NCBI GenBank assembly: GCA_949031345.1
Contig: CARNVA010000009.1
Span: forward strand, 4,935 to 68,934
Length of the DNA: 64,000 nt
Direction of reading: 5' to 3'
DNA from: an uncultured Eubacteriales bacterium
GTDB lineage: Bacteria; Bacillota; Clostridia; Christensenellales; UBA1242
Numbering within the stretch: position 1 is the first letter of the stretch; the number at the start of each line of letters is the position of its first letter. The notes under the pieces are model-generated. The model made no database searches and was not told the origin of the DNA. It saw only the letters and a program-made list of their open reading frames with translations. A program made the translations under genes and the position numbers. Positions 52,860 through 59,954 of this stretch are shown here, one piece after another.

Positions 52860-53399
52860 TCAGCACACCATAAGACATTCTTCAATTTCTTCTTGAAAAT
52901 CCTCTTCAATTTCTCTTTTGCCTTCCTGCTTTTCATTTTTGAATTTTTGAAAAACTTCCAAAATCCAAGCTTCTTTTTCAAGATATTTTGCAAGCTTAGC
53001 ATCACTAAAGCCTAGTCTAGCCATAGCCTGACTAAAATTCACTTCCGCCTGATACAAGCGCCTAAAATATGTTCTTATATTCAAATTGTGATGCTCGGCA
53101 ATCTCAAAAGCTTCAAAATTGTCAATATATCTCTCAATCAAAATTTGAGCCCCTATTTTATCAATTTTTTGAAGTGCCTTATCTGCAAGCACTTTTATAT
53201 TGATAAGCTTAGCCTTCCTTCCGCTTAAATCGATAATTCTGTTTGCAACAGCCATAACTCCATTTTCAGCTTGCTTTTCTCCCCTCGTATAAAAGGAATT
53301 TAAAGCATTTTGATTGATAAGCTTATCAATCCCTTCAGTCACGGTCTCCAGGTATTTATATACATACAAAATCGTTTTTGCCCATTCGTTTGTTTTCAT
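52860..53399 (-). CDS. Phage-regulator-like protein with sigma-region-4-type HTH
   Basis: A 179-residue, all-helical protein. The central part (KIGAQILIERYIDNFEAFEI, AEHHNLNIRTYFRRLYQAEV) reads like the sigma-70 region 4 / ArpU-RinA type HTH of phage late-gene activators, followed by FSDAKLAKYLEKEAWILEVF. This family often lies just upstream of terminase genes; the TerL gene is the next minus-strand gene downstream. Assignment is by pattern only; a terminase small subunit is an alternative. Confidence 0.55.
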   Translation of the reverse strand: MKTNEWAKTILYVYKYLETVTEGIDKLINQNALNSFYTRGEKQAENGVMAVANRIIDLSGRKAKLINIKVLADKALQKIDKIGAQILIERYIDNFEAFEIAEHHNLNIRTYFRRLYQAEVNFSQAMARLGFSDAKLAKYLEKEAWILEVFQKFKNEKQEGKREIEEDFQEEIEECLMVC

Positions 53400-53701
53400 T
53401 CTTTACTCCTTACTTTAGCGATTATAATTTTTAATTTTCCTTATAGTCAATGATGACTGACATTTTTTTACAAAATTCGCTATTTTTTTACAAAAATAGT
53501 GTCGAATTTTGTTTTATAGATGACAAATTTAGACATTTATAGAAAAAATCCAGCTTTAAACAACTTATGTAAAAGCAAATAAAAGACGGAAGAGTGCCAT
53601 AAAATCAATAAAATATAATTAAAACAGTTGCAATCATAAATGAAATGTGATAGAATAATGTTTGTCTATGGCTGTTGCCATAAAAATCAACTTCAAAATA
53701 T
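53400..53701. other. Intergenic region upstream of tRNA-Leu with a long hairpin
   Basis: About 300 AT-rich bases without coding potential. A 43-base hairpin at 53470-53512 has arms ACAAAATTCG...TATTTTT and AAAAATA...CGAATTTTGT; it is not followed by a proper T run. The tRNA-Leu promoter lies at 53628-53656, and a small hairpin (TATGGC-TGTT-GCCATA) in its leader at about 53667-53682. Confidence 0.6.
53628..53656 (+). promoter_or_regulatory. tRNA-Leu promoter
   Basis: TTGCAA (53628-53633), 17-bp spacer, TAGAAT (53651-53656); transcript start expected near 53663, 39 bases before the tRNA. Confidence 0.65.
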
Positions 53702-53787
53702 GCCGATGTGGCGGAATGGCAGACGCGACGGACTCAAAATCCGTTGAGGGCAACTTCATGTGGGTTCGACTCCCACCATCGGCACCA
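53702..53787 (+). tRNA. tRNA-Leu(CAA)
   Basis: An 86-base class II tRNA starting GCCGATGTGGCGGAATGGC. The anticodon stem ACGGA/TCCGT holds loop CTCAAAA, anticodon CAA (reads UUG). Long variable arm, T arm GTGGGTTCGACTCCCAC, acceptor ATCGGC and encoded CCA. Confidence 0.96.
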
Positions 53788-54036
53788 AACAAAATGTTTG
53801 ACAACAAACCAGATGTTTAATTTTTATTATTCATCTAGGTTTTATTTTTTTATTACTGCACTTATTCCAACCAAATTTAAACCTATACTCTTAAATTGTC
53901 TTTTAATACTTTATTACATTAAAAATTCAATAAAAAAGCCCCAGCAAAATGTTGGGGTCTTTTATTAAATAAATATGACCCAAGCATTTCCTTAAATCTT
54001 AATTCAGAATTATGGAACGCTTAGGTCCGCTAAATT

Positions 54037-54225
54037 TTAATCTTTAAATTCCATCAATATAAATATTTCATTTTTGCATTTCATACATTTCATGTCATGT
54101 ATAAAATATTTTTTCCCTGCCCTACTTGGCTTTGATACCAACACTTTGCAGCTTGCCTCATTGTTTGAAGAATTGCACTCTCCAAGACATCTGCCACAAT
54201 GTGGACAAAACACTTTCATTTGCAC
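54037..54225 (-). CDS. Small zinc-ribbon protein
   Basis: A 62-residue protein with two CxxC knuckles (VFCPHCGRCLGEC and MKCMKCKNEIFI), probably one zinc ribbon. The layout resembles the phage Mu Com-like small zinc-ribbon proteins, but the match is weak. It begins 12 bp after the lexA stop and is probably co-transcribed with it; a role in SOS or in a phage remnant is guesswork. Confidence 0.65.
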   Translation of the reverse strand: MQMKVFCPHCGRCLGECNSSNNEASCKVLVSKPSRAGKKYFIHDMKCMKCKNEIFILMEFKD

Positions 54226-54237
54226 TTTTTTGCCTCC

Positions 54238-54834
54238 TTAAAGCTTATGAATAAAATGTTCTACTATGCCTAGTATTTTTACATCTTTAGTTATTATATC
54301 GTCATATCGAGGATTTTCTGGGTGAAGCACCACATGTTCTTTCTTTCTGTAAAAGGTCTTAACCGTTGCCTCATCATCAAGCAAAGCAACAACTATCTGA
54401 CCATTTTCAGCAGTTTCGCATTTTCTGACCGCCAATATATCACCGCTTTGAATGCCAACTCCAGCCATACTATCCCCTTCAGCACGAAGAAGAAAAAGCT
54501 CATCACTGCCAAAAATAGCAGCTGGAAGTTGAAAAACCCCCTCAATATTCTCTTGTGCCAAGATTGGTTTGCCACAGGTAACAGTGCCGACAATAGGGGC
54601 AATTATTGTGCGGTCACAACATAGATTGTTTGAAATTTCAATTCCGCCAAGCTTATCCTTGCCTATCTGCCCTCTTTGATGAAGCAGTTCTACATAACGG
54701 CATACAACTGACAAACTTGAAAGCTTGAAACGCTTCATTATATTACGATAAGAAGGGCTTCTGCCATTCTCTATCTGATAAGTTTTAATATAATCAAGCA
54801 GCTCTTGAGCGAATTTTTCATTTATGTTTTTCAT
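54238..54834 (-). CDS. lexA: SOS repressor LexA
   Basis: Winged-helix DNA-binding N-terminus (residues 1-70: FAQELLDYIKTYQIENGRSP, SYRNIMKRFKLSSLSVVCRY) and S24 peptidase C-terminus. Catalytic Ser is in LLRAEGDSMAGVGIQSGDI and Lys in DDEATVKTFYRKK. The self-cleavage site aligns with VTCGKPILAQENIEGVFQLP: Cys-Gly in place of the usual Ala-Gly. 198 residues, normal. A promoter and an inverted repeat lie immediately upstream, supporting autoregulation. Confidence 0.92.
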   Translation of the reverse strand: MKNINEKFAQELLDYIKTYQIENGRSPSYRNIMKRFKLSSLSVVCRYVELLHQRGQIGKDKLGGIEISNNLCCDRTIIAPIVGTVTCGKPILAQENIEGVFQLPAAIFGSDELFLLRAEGDSMAGVGIQSGDILAVRKCETAENGQIVVALLDDEATVKTFYRKKEHVVLHPENPRYDDIITKDVKILGIVEHFIHKL

Positions 54835-54854
54835 AATGGCTCCAATCTTGTTTT

Positions 54855-54875
54855 AAAAGAACGGCGTGTTCTTTT
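54855..54875. promoter_or_regulatory. Candidate LexA operator
   Basis: Perfect dyad AAAAGAAC-GGCGT-GTTCTTTT, placed directly after the predicted lexA transcript start. The GAAC...GTTC half-sites are those of the Gram-positive LexA box, but the spacer is 5 instead of 4 bases. Confidence 0.7.
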
Positions 54876-54883
54876 ATGCAACT

Positions 54884-54912
54884 ATTATAAAACACCTGCT
54901 TTAAGAATGCAA
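54884..54912 (-). promoter_or_regulatory. lexA promoter
   Basis: TTGCAT (54912-54907), 17-bp spacer, TATAAT (54889-54884); transcript start near 54877, just before the operator. Confidence 0.75.
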
Positions 54913-55053
54913 GTGTTTGTGACAAATTTTTTGTAAAAATTTTGTCTTTATTTGTCGAAAATAAATATCGTAATATTCAATAAATTCTTAAGCAAACTAA
55001 AGCCATTGTTGAAACAAATCTTACTTAAAAAGCAGAATAAGACTAAACGAAAT

Positions 55054-55470
55054 TTACTTAATTTTCATTGTCTCCCACTTGTTGCGTATTGAAGATTTTG
55101 CCGACAAAAGCTTGTTGCTTTCAACAACAGCCCTTTCAACCAATACACAAAGTAGTTCTCTTGGAGAAGGTCTGTCATTGTAAAATTCAACCTTTACAAA
55201 CTTTTGAAAATCTTTAATGCCATTGTGTTTGATGCTGACATCAATCGCGTGCCTTAAAGAACGGTCAACAATATCCGCTTTTACATCAAACATATCCCCG
55301 ACTTCATTGAAGAGCCTGTTGTGAATATTGAATTTGAGAGTGGAATCTTTCAAAATCAACTTTGCACACTCCTTTATAAAGTTATAGCCGTTTAAATTTG
55401 GCATAATTTTCAGCATCATCAAATAGACGCTTATTCTTTCATCAATTATATCTTCTTGCTCTTCCAACAT
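55054..55470 (-). CDS. Orphan Spo0A-type C-terminal DNA-binding domain protein
   Basis: A 138-residue protein that aligns by eye over almost its whole length with the effector domain of Spo0A: NLNGYNFIKECAKLILKDST, HNRLFNEVGDMFDVKADIVD, RSLRHAIDVSIKHNG, and the RPSPRELLCVLVERA end, corresponding to Spo0A's GYxYLREAI, LYPxIAKKF, VERAIRHAIE and KPTNxEFIA. There is no receiver domain, so it cannot be a phosphorelay target in the usual way. The ATG at 55470 follows GAGGT, though at long spacing. It is upstream of lexA in the same orientation, 220 bp away. Confidence 0.72.
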   Translation of the reverse strand: MLEEQEDIIDERISVYLMMLKIMPNLNGYNFIKECAKLILKDSTLKFNIHNRLFNEVGDMFDVKADIVDRSLRHAIDVSIKHNGIKDFQKFVKVEFYNDRPSPRELLCVLVERAVVESNKLLSAKSSIRNKWETMKIK

Positions 55471-55730
55471 AATTTTTAATACCTCAATAACATACATTAT
55501 ACATAGAGAAATTTAAAAGTAAACTAAAAGAAATGATTTTTTCGGAAAAACTCCGAATTTTTTACAAAATTTTACAAAAATCAGAAATTTGAGCATTTTT
55601 CTAAAACTAATTCAATCATTTTGCTCAATTTCAACAGTATAAGTTTGCATTCAAATATAATTTGATATTTAAATCGATAGTTTTTTTATATTAAATATGA
55701 TAATTATTAAGATAATCATTTAAACAAGCA

Positions 55731-55758
55731 AAAAAGCACTCTTGTTGGAGTGCTTTTT
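55731..55758 (-). terminator. Terminator after the Nudix gene
   Basis: AAAAAGCACTC and GAGTGCTTTTT form an 11-bp stem with a 6-base loop. Confidence 0.9.
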
Positions 55759-55759
55759 C

Positions 55760-56308
55760 TTATAAATCCAATTCCAAACTATCAAGCTTGTTCTTTAATG
55801 CCAAATATTCATTCTTATTATGAGGAAGTAGGCTTTCATCACCCTCTTCAATCATCCCAAAAAATTGCTGAAGTTTTATCCATTTAAGCCCATCAACCTC
55901 TTCTGCTTGCAACTCTTGTTTGCTTAAATCAATGTTTTTCTTTAAAAGATAAATGTCAACAAATTCATTGCTTACTGTTTTTCCATAAACAAGTTTTTCT
56001 TTGTTTGTAAAGACAAAATCAAGCTCACTGGCATCAATGTCGAGTCCTATTTCTTCCTTACCTTCCCTAACTGCCGTTTCTAAAGAGCCTTCACCTGCAC
56101 CAATATGTCCTGCAAATGAACAATCCCATACATTCGGAAAAAACGATTTCTCACTGCACCTGTGCTGCAAAAGTATTTCAGAATTGTCATTTATAATCCA
56201 AACATGCACACTTCTATGCCACAGCCCATCCCTGTGCGCAATGGCCTTATCCACAGTGCCAACCACTTTTCCATTCTCATCCAATAAATCAATAAGCTCA
56301 TGTTCCAT
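55760..56308 (-). CDS. Nudix hydrolase (YfcD/IPP-isomerase-like)
   Basis: 182-residue Nudix protein. The complete Nudix box G-x5-E-x7-R-E-x2-E-E-x-G is found in GHIGAGEGSLETAVREGKEE followed by IGLD. The N-terminus ELIDLLDENGKVVGTVDKAI and HRSVHVWIINDNSEILLQHR are typical of the YfcD/IDI-like group, whose members act on nucleotide or isoprenoid diphosphates. Substrate unknown. Confidence 0.9.
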   Translation of the reverse strand: MEHELIDLLDENGKVVGTVDKAIAHRDGLWHRSVHVWIINDNSEILLQHRCSEKSFFPNVWDCSFAGHIGAGEGSLETAVREGKEEIGLDIDASELDFVFTNKEKLVYGKTVSNEFVDIYLLKKNIDLSKQELQAEEVDGLKWIKLQQFFGMIEEGDESLLPHNKNEYLALKNKLDSLELDL

Positions 56309-56456
56309 ATCAATATCCCCCTATCATAACTATGACAAGTGTAATATTTTATAAAAAATAAGTCAAGAATAAAGTCGAATTTAATAAAAACGCCATTAAA
56401 GGTTATAAAAGAAATAAAAAACTCAAGAAAGTTTTTTCAAAAGAACACCACTTAAG

Positions 56457-56502
56457 CCCCCACGGCATAAAAAAAGACGGTCGTTTTCGCCTTTTCTAGT
56501 GG
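56457..56502. repeat. Copy 1 of the tRNA-Lys downstream repeat (diverged)
   Basis: Carries CCCCACGGCATAAAAAAAG and ACGGTCGTTTTCGCCTT followed by TTCTAGTGGA, differing at about four positions from copies 2 and 3. It lies just beyond the stop of the DUF1848 gene, in the same orientation as the other two copies. Confidence 0.85.
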
Positions 56503-56526
56503 AACGTAATATTTCTAAATCGAATA

Positions 56527-57465
56527 TTATTTATATTCAAACTCGAGCTCGGTTTTTCTTTCATATATCTCTCCGGTAAGAGTTTCATACATATTTTTCG
56601 GACTACTTTTACGAGCATAACAATAATTACAGCCATGCTTGCAAGTATCATATCTTCCGATATCAATCGCCGGCATACAACCACAAAATTTTCTTTGACC
56701 ATCCAGTTTATTATTTTTTCGTGTTACAATAATATTTTGATCTTTATACTTTTCAGAGAGCAACTGTTCAAATATTTCCCTGTCAATACACTTGCTTGTT
56801 GCAATTCCATACTTTGACCAATCACCACTTTCTGCACATGCTTCAATTTGAACATTATACTCTTTTGCAATATTTGAAAATGCTAAAAGTATTTCATTCT
56901 TTTGTGCTAAATTTGGAGCCCATACTTTTTTTGAGCACCCTTTATAGCTTTCAATTACAAAACTGATTTTGCAATGCTTTGTGTGATCTTTTAATTCTTT
57001 ACAAAGCATTTCGAATTTTTGTTTGTGCCATTCAACATTTATTCCTTCAGCAAGCAAAATCGGATCATATCTCCAAATGACCGGGCAATGACTAGACAGC
57101 TCTTTAAAACTTTCTATTCTCTTTTGCAAACTTGGCAAATTAGCCTCAATATTATCAGGATAAGCATTTAATGTGTAAAGAAAATAAAATGGGATATCTT
57201 CTAGTAAGTGTAACTTATCAAACATAGGCATCGGATTTTTAGTCCAAAAAACAATACCTTCAATATTCCCTTGCATCTCAACTTTCTTTTGACCTATTAA
57301 ATCTATTTCAATATTTTTTATCCTTATAGATTCAAGTTTTATTCTTGCAATTTTTGAAGGGTTAATCGGGTTTGGAACCAGCACATATCCATCTTCCAAT
57401 CTATCAAAAAACCAATCTGAATAAAATGCAGAGATATCAGTCCGCCTTGAAACACTTAATATCAT
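56527..57465 (-). CDS. DUF1848 family protein
   Basis: 312-residue protein of the DUF1848 family: start ILSVSRRTDISAFYSDWFFD, GIVFWTKNPMPMFDKL, CPVIWRYDPILLAEG, and the C-terminal cysteine cluster FCGCMPAIDIGRYDTCKHGC with NYCYA, which probably holds an Fe-S cluster. The family is related in outline to spore photoproduct lyase-like radical-SAM proteins but its function is unknown. The gene is bracketed by repeats derived from the tRNA-Lys 3' flank and has no operon partner. The repeats suggest insertion at the tRNA. Confidence 0.87.
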   Translation of the reverse strand: MILSVSRRTDISAFYSDWFFDRLEDGYVLVPNPINPSKIARIKLESIRIKNIEIDLIGQKKVEMQGNIEGIVFWTKNPMPMFDKLHLLEDIPFYFLYTLNAYPDNIEANLPSLQKRIESFKELSSHCPVIWRYDPILLAEGINVEWHKQKFEMLCKELKDHTKHCKISFVIESYKGCSKKVWAPNLAQKNEILLAFSNIAKEYNVQIEACAESGDWSKYGIATSKCIDREIFEQLLSEKYKDQNIIVTRKNNKLDGQRKFCGCMPAIDIGRYDTCKHGCNYCYARKSSPKNMYETLTGEIYERKTELEFEYK

Positions 57466-57753
57466 TTATAATTTTCTCCACAAATAATGATACCATTTCC
57501 ATCCAAAATTTCAAAATGTTTAAACTTAAAATTCCCATGAAGTTTATTTAAAAGTTTGTTTAAATTCAAAAGCTTAATTTTTTAAATCTGTTAAAAGTTT
57601 TAACATTAAAATATTGTCTGTTTCAAGATTGACTGACAAAATTCTAGACTATTTCAATAATATATCTAATACCGCCCAAAAATCATGGTAAAAACTATGA
57701 TTGGATAATAGATGAAAGAAAACTAAATTGATTATTATTGCTCAACAAAACAT
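57466..57753. other. Non-coding AT-rich stretch upstream of DUF1848
   Basis: No gene seen. It must contain the DUF1848 promoter; AT-rich with runs such as TTTAAAAGTTTGTTTAAATTC, but no convincing boxes were found. Confidence 0.5.
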
Positions 57754-57826
57754 CTAGCGGCAGCTAGCAGAGCCCCACGGCATAAAAAAAAGACGGTCGT
57801 TTCCGCCTTATCTGGTGGACTGCCGG
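57754..57826. repeat. Copy 2 of the tRNA-Lys repeat, including the tRNA 3' end
   Basis: A 73-base unit starting CTAGCGGCAGCTAGCAGAGC and ending CTGGTGGACTGCCGG. It differs from copy 3 by one extra A in the A run. Its last 15 or so bases equal the 3' end of tRNA-Lys with CCA, after which the sequence departs from the tRNA. Confidence 0.92.
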
Positions 57827-57940
57827 TGCTCGTTATGAGACTTACTTGGGAGGAAGGCGAATGGCCAAATTCCGCGTACTATGCAAACAAGTCGGAATTT
57901 CGACCCGGACTGGTCCGGGGTTGCATGGCGGTCGCCATGG
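57827..57940. other. GC-richer hairpin-rich insert between repeat copies 2 and 3
   Basis: 114 bases clearly GC-richer than the surroundings. Contains AAATTCCG...CGGAATTT, CCGGACTGGTCCGG and CATGGCGGTCGCCATG inverted repeats. No coding frame or tRNA fold could be assigned. Confidence 0.6.
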
Positions 57941-58012
57941 CTAGCGGCAGCTAGCAGAGCCCCACGGCATAAAAAAAGACGGTCGTTTCCGCCTTATCTG
58001 GTGGACTGCCGG
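57941..58012. repeat. Copy 3 of the repeat, containing the true tRNA-Lys 3' end
   Basis: 72-base unit, direct repeat of copy 2 at an offset of 187 bp. It runs from CTAGCGGCAGCTAG across the tRNA terminator into the last 14 bases of tRNA-Lys. Confidence 0.92.
57971..57993 (-). terminator. tRNA-Lys terminator
   Basis: On the minus strand GGCGG-AAACGA-CCGTC (one G-T pair) followed by seven T, starting 5 bases past the tRNA CCA. Copies 1 and 2 of the repeat carry the same hairpin. Confidence 0.75.
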
Positions 58013-58074
58013 GGGCTCGAACCCCGGACCCTTCGATTAAGAGTCGAATGCTCTACCAACTGAGCTAGCAGTCC
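57999..58074 (-). tRNA. tRNA-Lys(CTT)
   Basis: 76-base tRNA starting GGACTGCTAGCTCAGTTGG. The anticodon loop is CTCTTAA, anticodon CTT. T arm CCGGGGTTCGAGCCCCCGG, acceptor GCAGTCC, discriminator A and encoded CCA. Its 3' end is repeated at 57812-57826. Confidence 0.96.
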
Positions 58075-58301
58075 ATATTTGATATTGAAATATTTTTTAG
58101 TACACCTTATTTTCAAAAATGCCTAATTTATTTTTAAAATTGGCCCTCAAAAATTATGTTTAAACATACGCAACTTGGGTCAAATCCAAAAATTTACTTA
58201 GGTATTATAAGATAAAAAAAATATTTTGTCAACCATATTTAAAAGATTAACAAAATATTTTTATCTCTCTTCAAACAAAACCTCTTCAAATTTAAAGCAA
58301 T

Positions 58302-59816
58302 TTACAATTTTGTAAGCACAACCTTTCCTTGAAGCCAATTGTTGAAAAAACTTTCCGTTTCCCTTCCGCCATATTTTCTAAATTCTGCGATAAGCTGTGC
58401 TGGCGAAATGTTTTTATATTTAAAATCATCATAGATATTTTTAAGAGTTTTTTCAAATTTGTTTTTTCCGATAAGTTGCCTAAATGAATTAAACATAAGC
58501 ACACCCTTTGTATAAGTGCAATTAGTATATTCTGGCTCTGTTTCGAACTGGTCAAGCGGTCTATCCATTCTGCCATCCACCTTGCCTGTCACTCTTTTAA
58601 AAAGCTCTTCAAAAAATATATAATTATTGTTGGCATTTTTTATTAGCTCATTAAAATTCTCACTATACTCTTTATGCTTTTCAAAGAACAACAAAGTGCT
58701 ATACTCGGCAAGTCCTTCATCTATCCATGCATGATTATACTGGTCATTGCCAACCAACCCATACCACCACTGATGCGCAATTTCATGAATAATCACATAG
58801 TCAAGATCAACATTTTCCTCTATCTTATCACTTACAAGCACGATATTTGGATATTCCATGCCTCCGTGCACAAAATTTGACTTAACAACTGAAAGCTGAC
58901 TGTAAGGATAGTCACCAATCATATCGTTGAAAGTTGACAGAGCCGCCACCGCAGTTTGCAAACATCCTTCAAGATTATCGTCATTTTGATAACCAAAATA
59001 ATTTACTTGAACACCCTTCCAGTTTTTTGAGACCTTTTCAAATTTATCACTAAGCACAAAACAAAAATCTCTCACTTTATCAGCTTTAAACTTGCTTGTT
59101 GTCATACCATCTTCAGAGCTTGACGAAATTTCTTCTCCACTTGCAGCAATGATAAAGTTTGAATTAAAAGCAATTTCAACCTCATAGTTTGACACATCAC
59201 TATAAAAAGGGTCGCCATTTGAATGATAAAGCTCTTGCATAAAGCCCACACCCTCTTCATACATGCATGCAATAGGATAGAAATTGCCAAAGTTGACAGT
59301 ATTGTCACCATAACCAAATCTGTGATTGATATTTGGCAAACACACTTCAAATTGGATAGAAATGTAGACAGTTTCATTTGGGAAAAGCTCTTCATCCAGC
59401 TTAACTGACAATATGTTCTCATCTTCTCCTGTCACTTCAAAACTTAAATCTTTGTCTTTATTAAAAACTTTTAATATTTCAATTTCGCCATAACTTTCAC
59501 CATTTGGATAAGCATCCGCTTTATTTGGCTCACTTACAACTTTGGCCTTTGCCCCCTCTCTGAACGCATTTGGATATAGATGAAACATGATATTTTCAAA
59601 AGAATTATCGCTACTGTTGAAATAGCTAATTTCTTCACTTCCGCTAAGTTTATGCTTGTCATCATCATAACTTAAATTAAGCTTATAATTGTTTAGTCCT
59701 TTGATTTCTTCACTTTCATTTGTCAGGCAGAAAAAAAGAATGGTGGCGGCAATAACGGCAGCTGCCAAACCAAACAACAAAAATTTCACATATTTTCTTT
59801 TAATTAAAGTTTTCAT
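58302..59816 (-). CDS. Membrane-anchored M1-family metallopeptidase
   Basis: 504-residue ectoenzyme-type protein: N-terminal transmembrane helix (FLLFGLAAAVIAATILFFCL), then an M1 N-terminal beta domain and the gluzincin core. GGMEYPNIVLVS corresponds to the GAMEN exopeptidase motif, and HEIAHQWWYGLVGNDQYNHA with WIDEGLAEY gives HExxH-x18-E. Shorter than full aminopeptidase N because the C-terminal helical domain ends early (ESFFNNWLQGKVVL). It probably trims peptides on the cell surface. Confidence 0.88.
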   Translation of the reverse strand: MKTLIKRKYVKFLLFGLAAAVIAATILFFCLTNESEEIKGLNNYKLNLSYDDDKHKLSGSEEISYFNSSDNSFENIMFHLYPNAFREGAKAKVVSEPNKADAYPNGESYGEIEILKVFNKDKDLSFEVTGEDENILSVKLDEELFPNETVYISIQFEVCLPNINHRFGYGDNTVNFGNFYPIACMYEEGVGFMQELYHSNGDPFYSDVSNYEVEIAFNSNFIIAASGEEISSSSEDGMTTSKFKADKVRDFCFVLSDKFEKVSKNWKGVQVNYFGYQNDDNLEGCLQTAVAALSTFNDMIGDYPYSQLSVVKSNFVHGGMEYPNIVLVSDKIEENVDLDYVIIHEIAHQWWYGLVGNDQYNHAWIDEGLAEYSTLLFFEKHKEYSENFNELIKNANNNYIFFEELFKRVTGKVDGRMDRPLDQFETEPEYTNCTYTKGVLMFNSFRQLIGKNKFEKTLKNIYDDFKYKNISPAQLIAEFRKYGGRETESFFNNWLQGKVVLTKL

Positions 59817-59954
59817 ACAATATAATACTGACTTTAAATGATATTCATGACTGACAGTAAAGATAAATTTTTTAAGAAAGCAAAATTGGTTGAAAAAAGA
59901 AAGTCTTTATGTTACAATAAAAAAGAAATTTTTAATTCTTAAATAGGAGAAACA

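Noticed and set aside
54921..54946. Inverted repeat GACAAA...TTTGTC upstream of the lexA promoter as a second LexA box
   Set aside because: It lacks GAAC/GTTC half-sites, is imperfect and lies in very AT-rich sequence.
57812..57935. 16S rRNA fragment near the tRNA-Lys repeats
   Set aside because: ACTGCCGGTG, GGAGGAAGGCG and TGCATGGCGGTCGCC resemble short 16S stretches, but they are in the wrong order and too short; the first coincides with the tRNA 3' end.
57881..58063. Plus-strand reading frame of about 60 codons
   Set aside because: It runs through repeat copy 3 and the tRNA-Lys gene and has no ribosome binding site.
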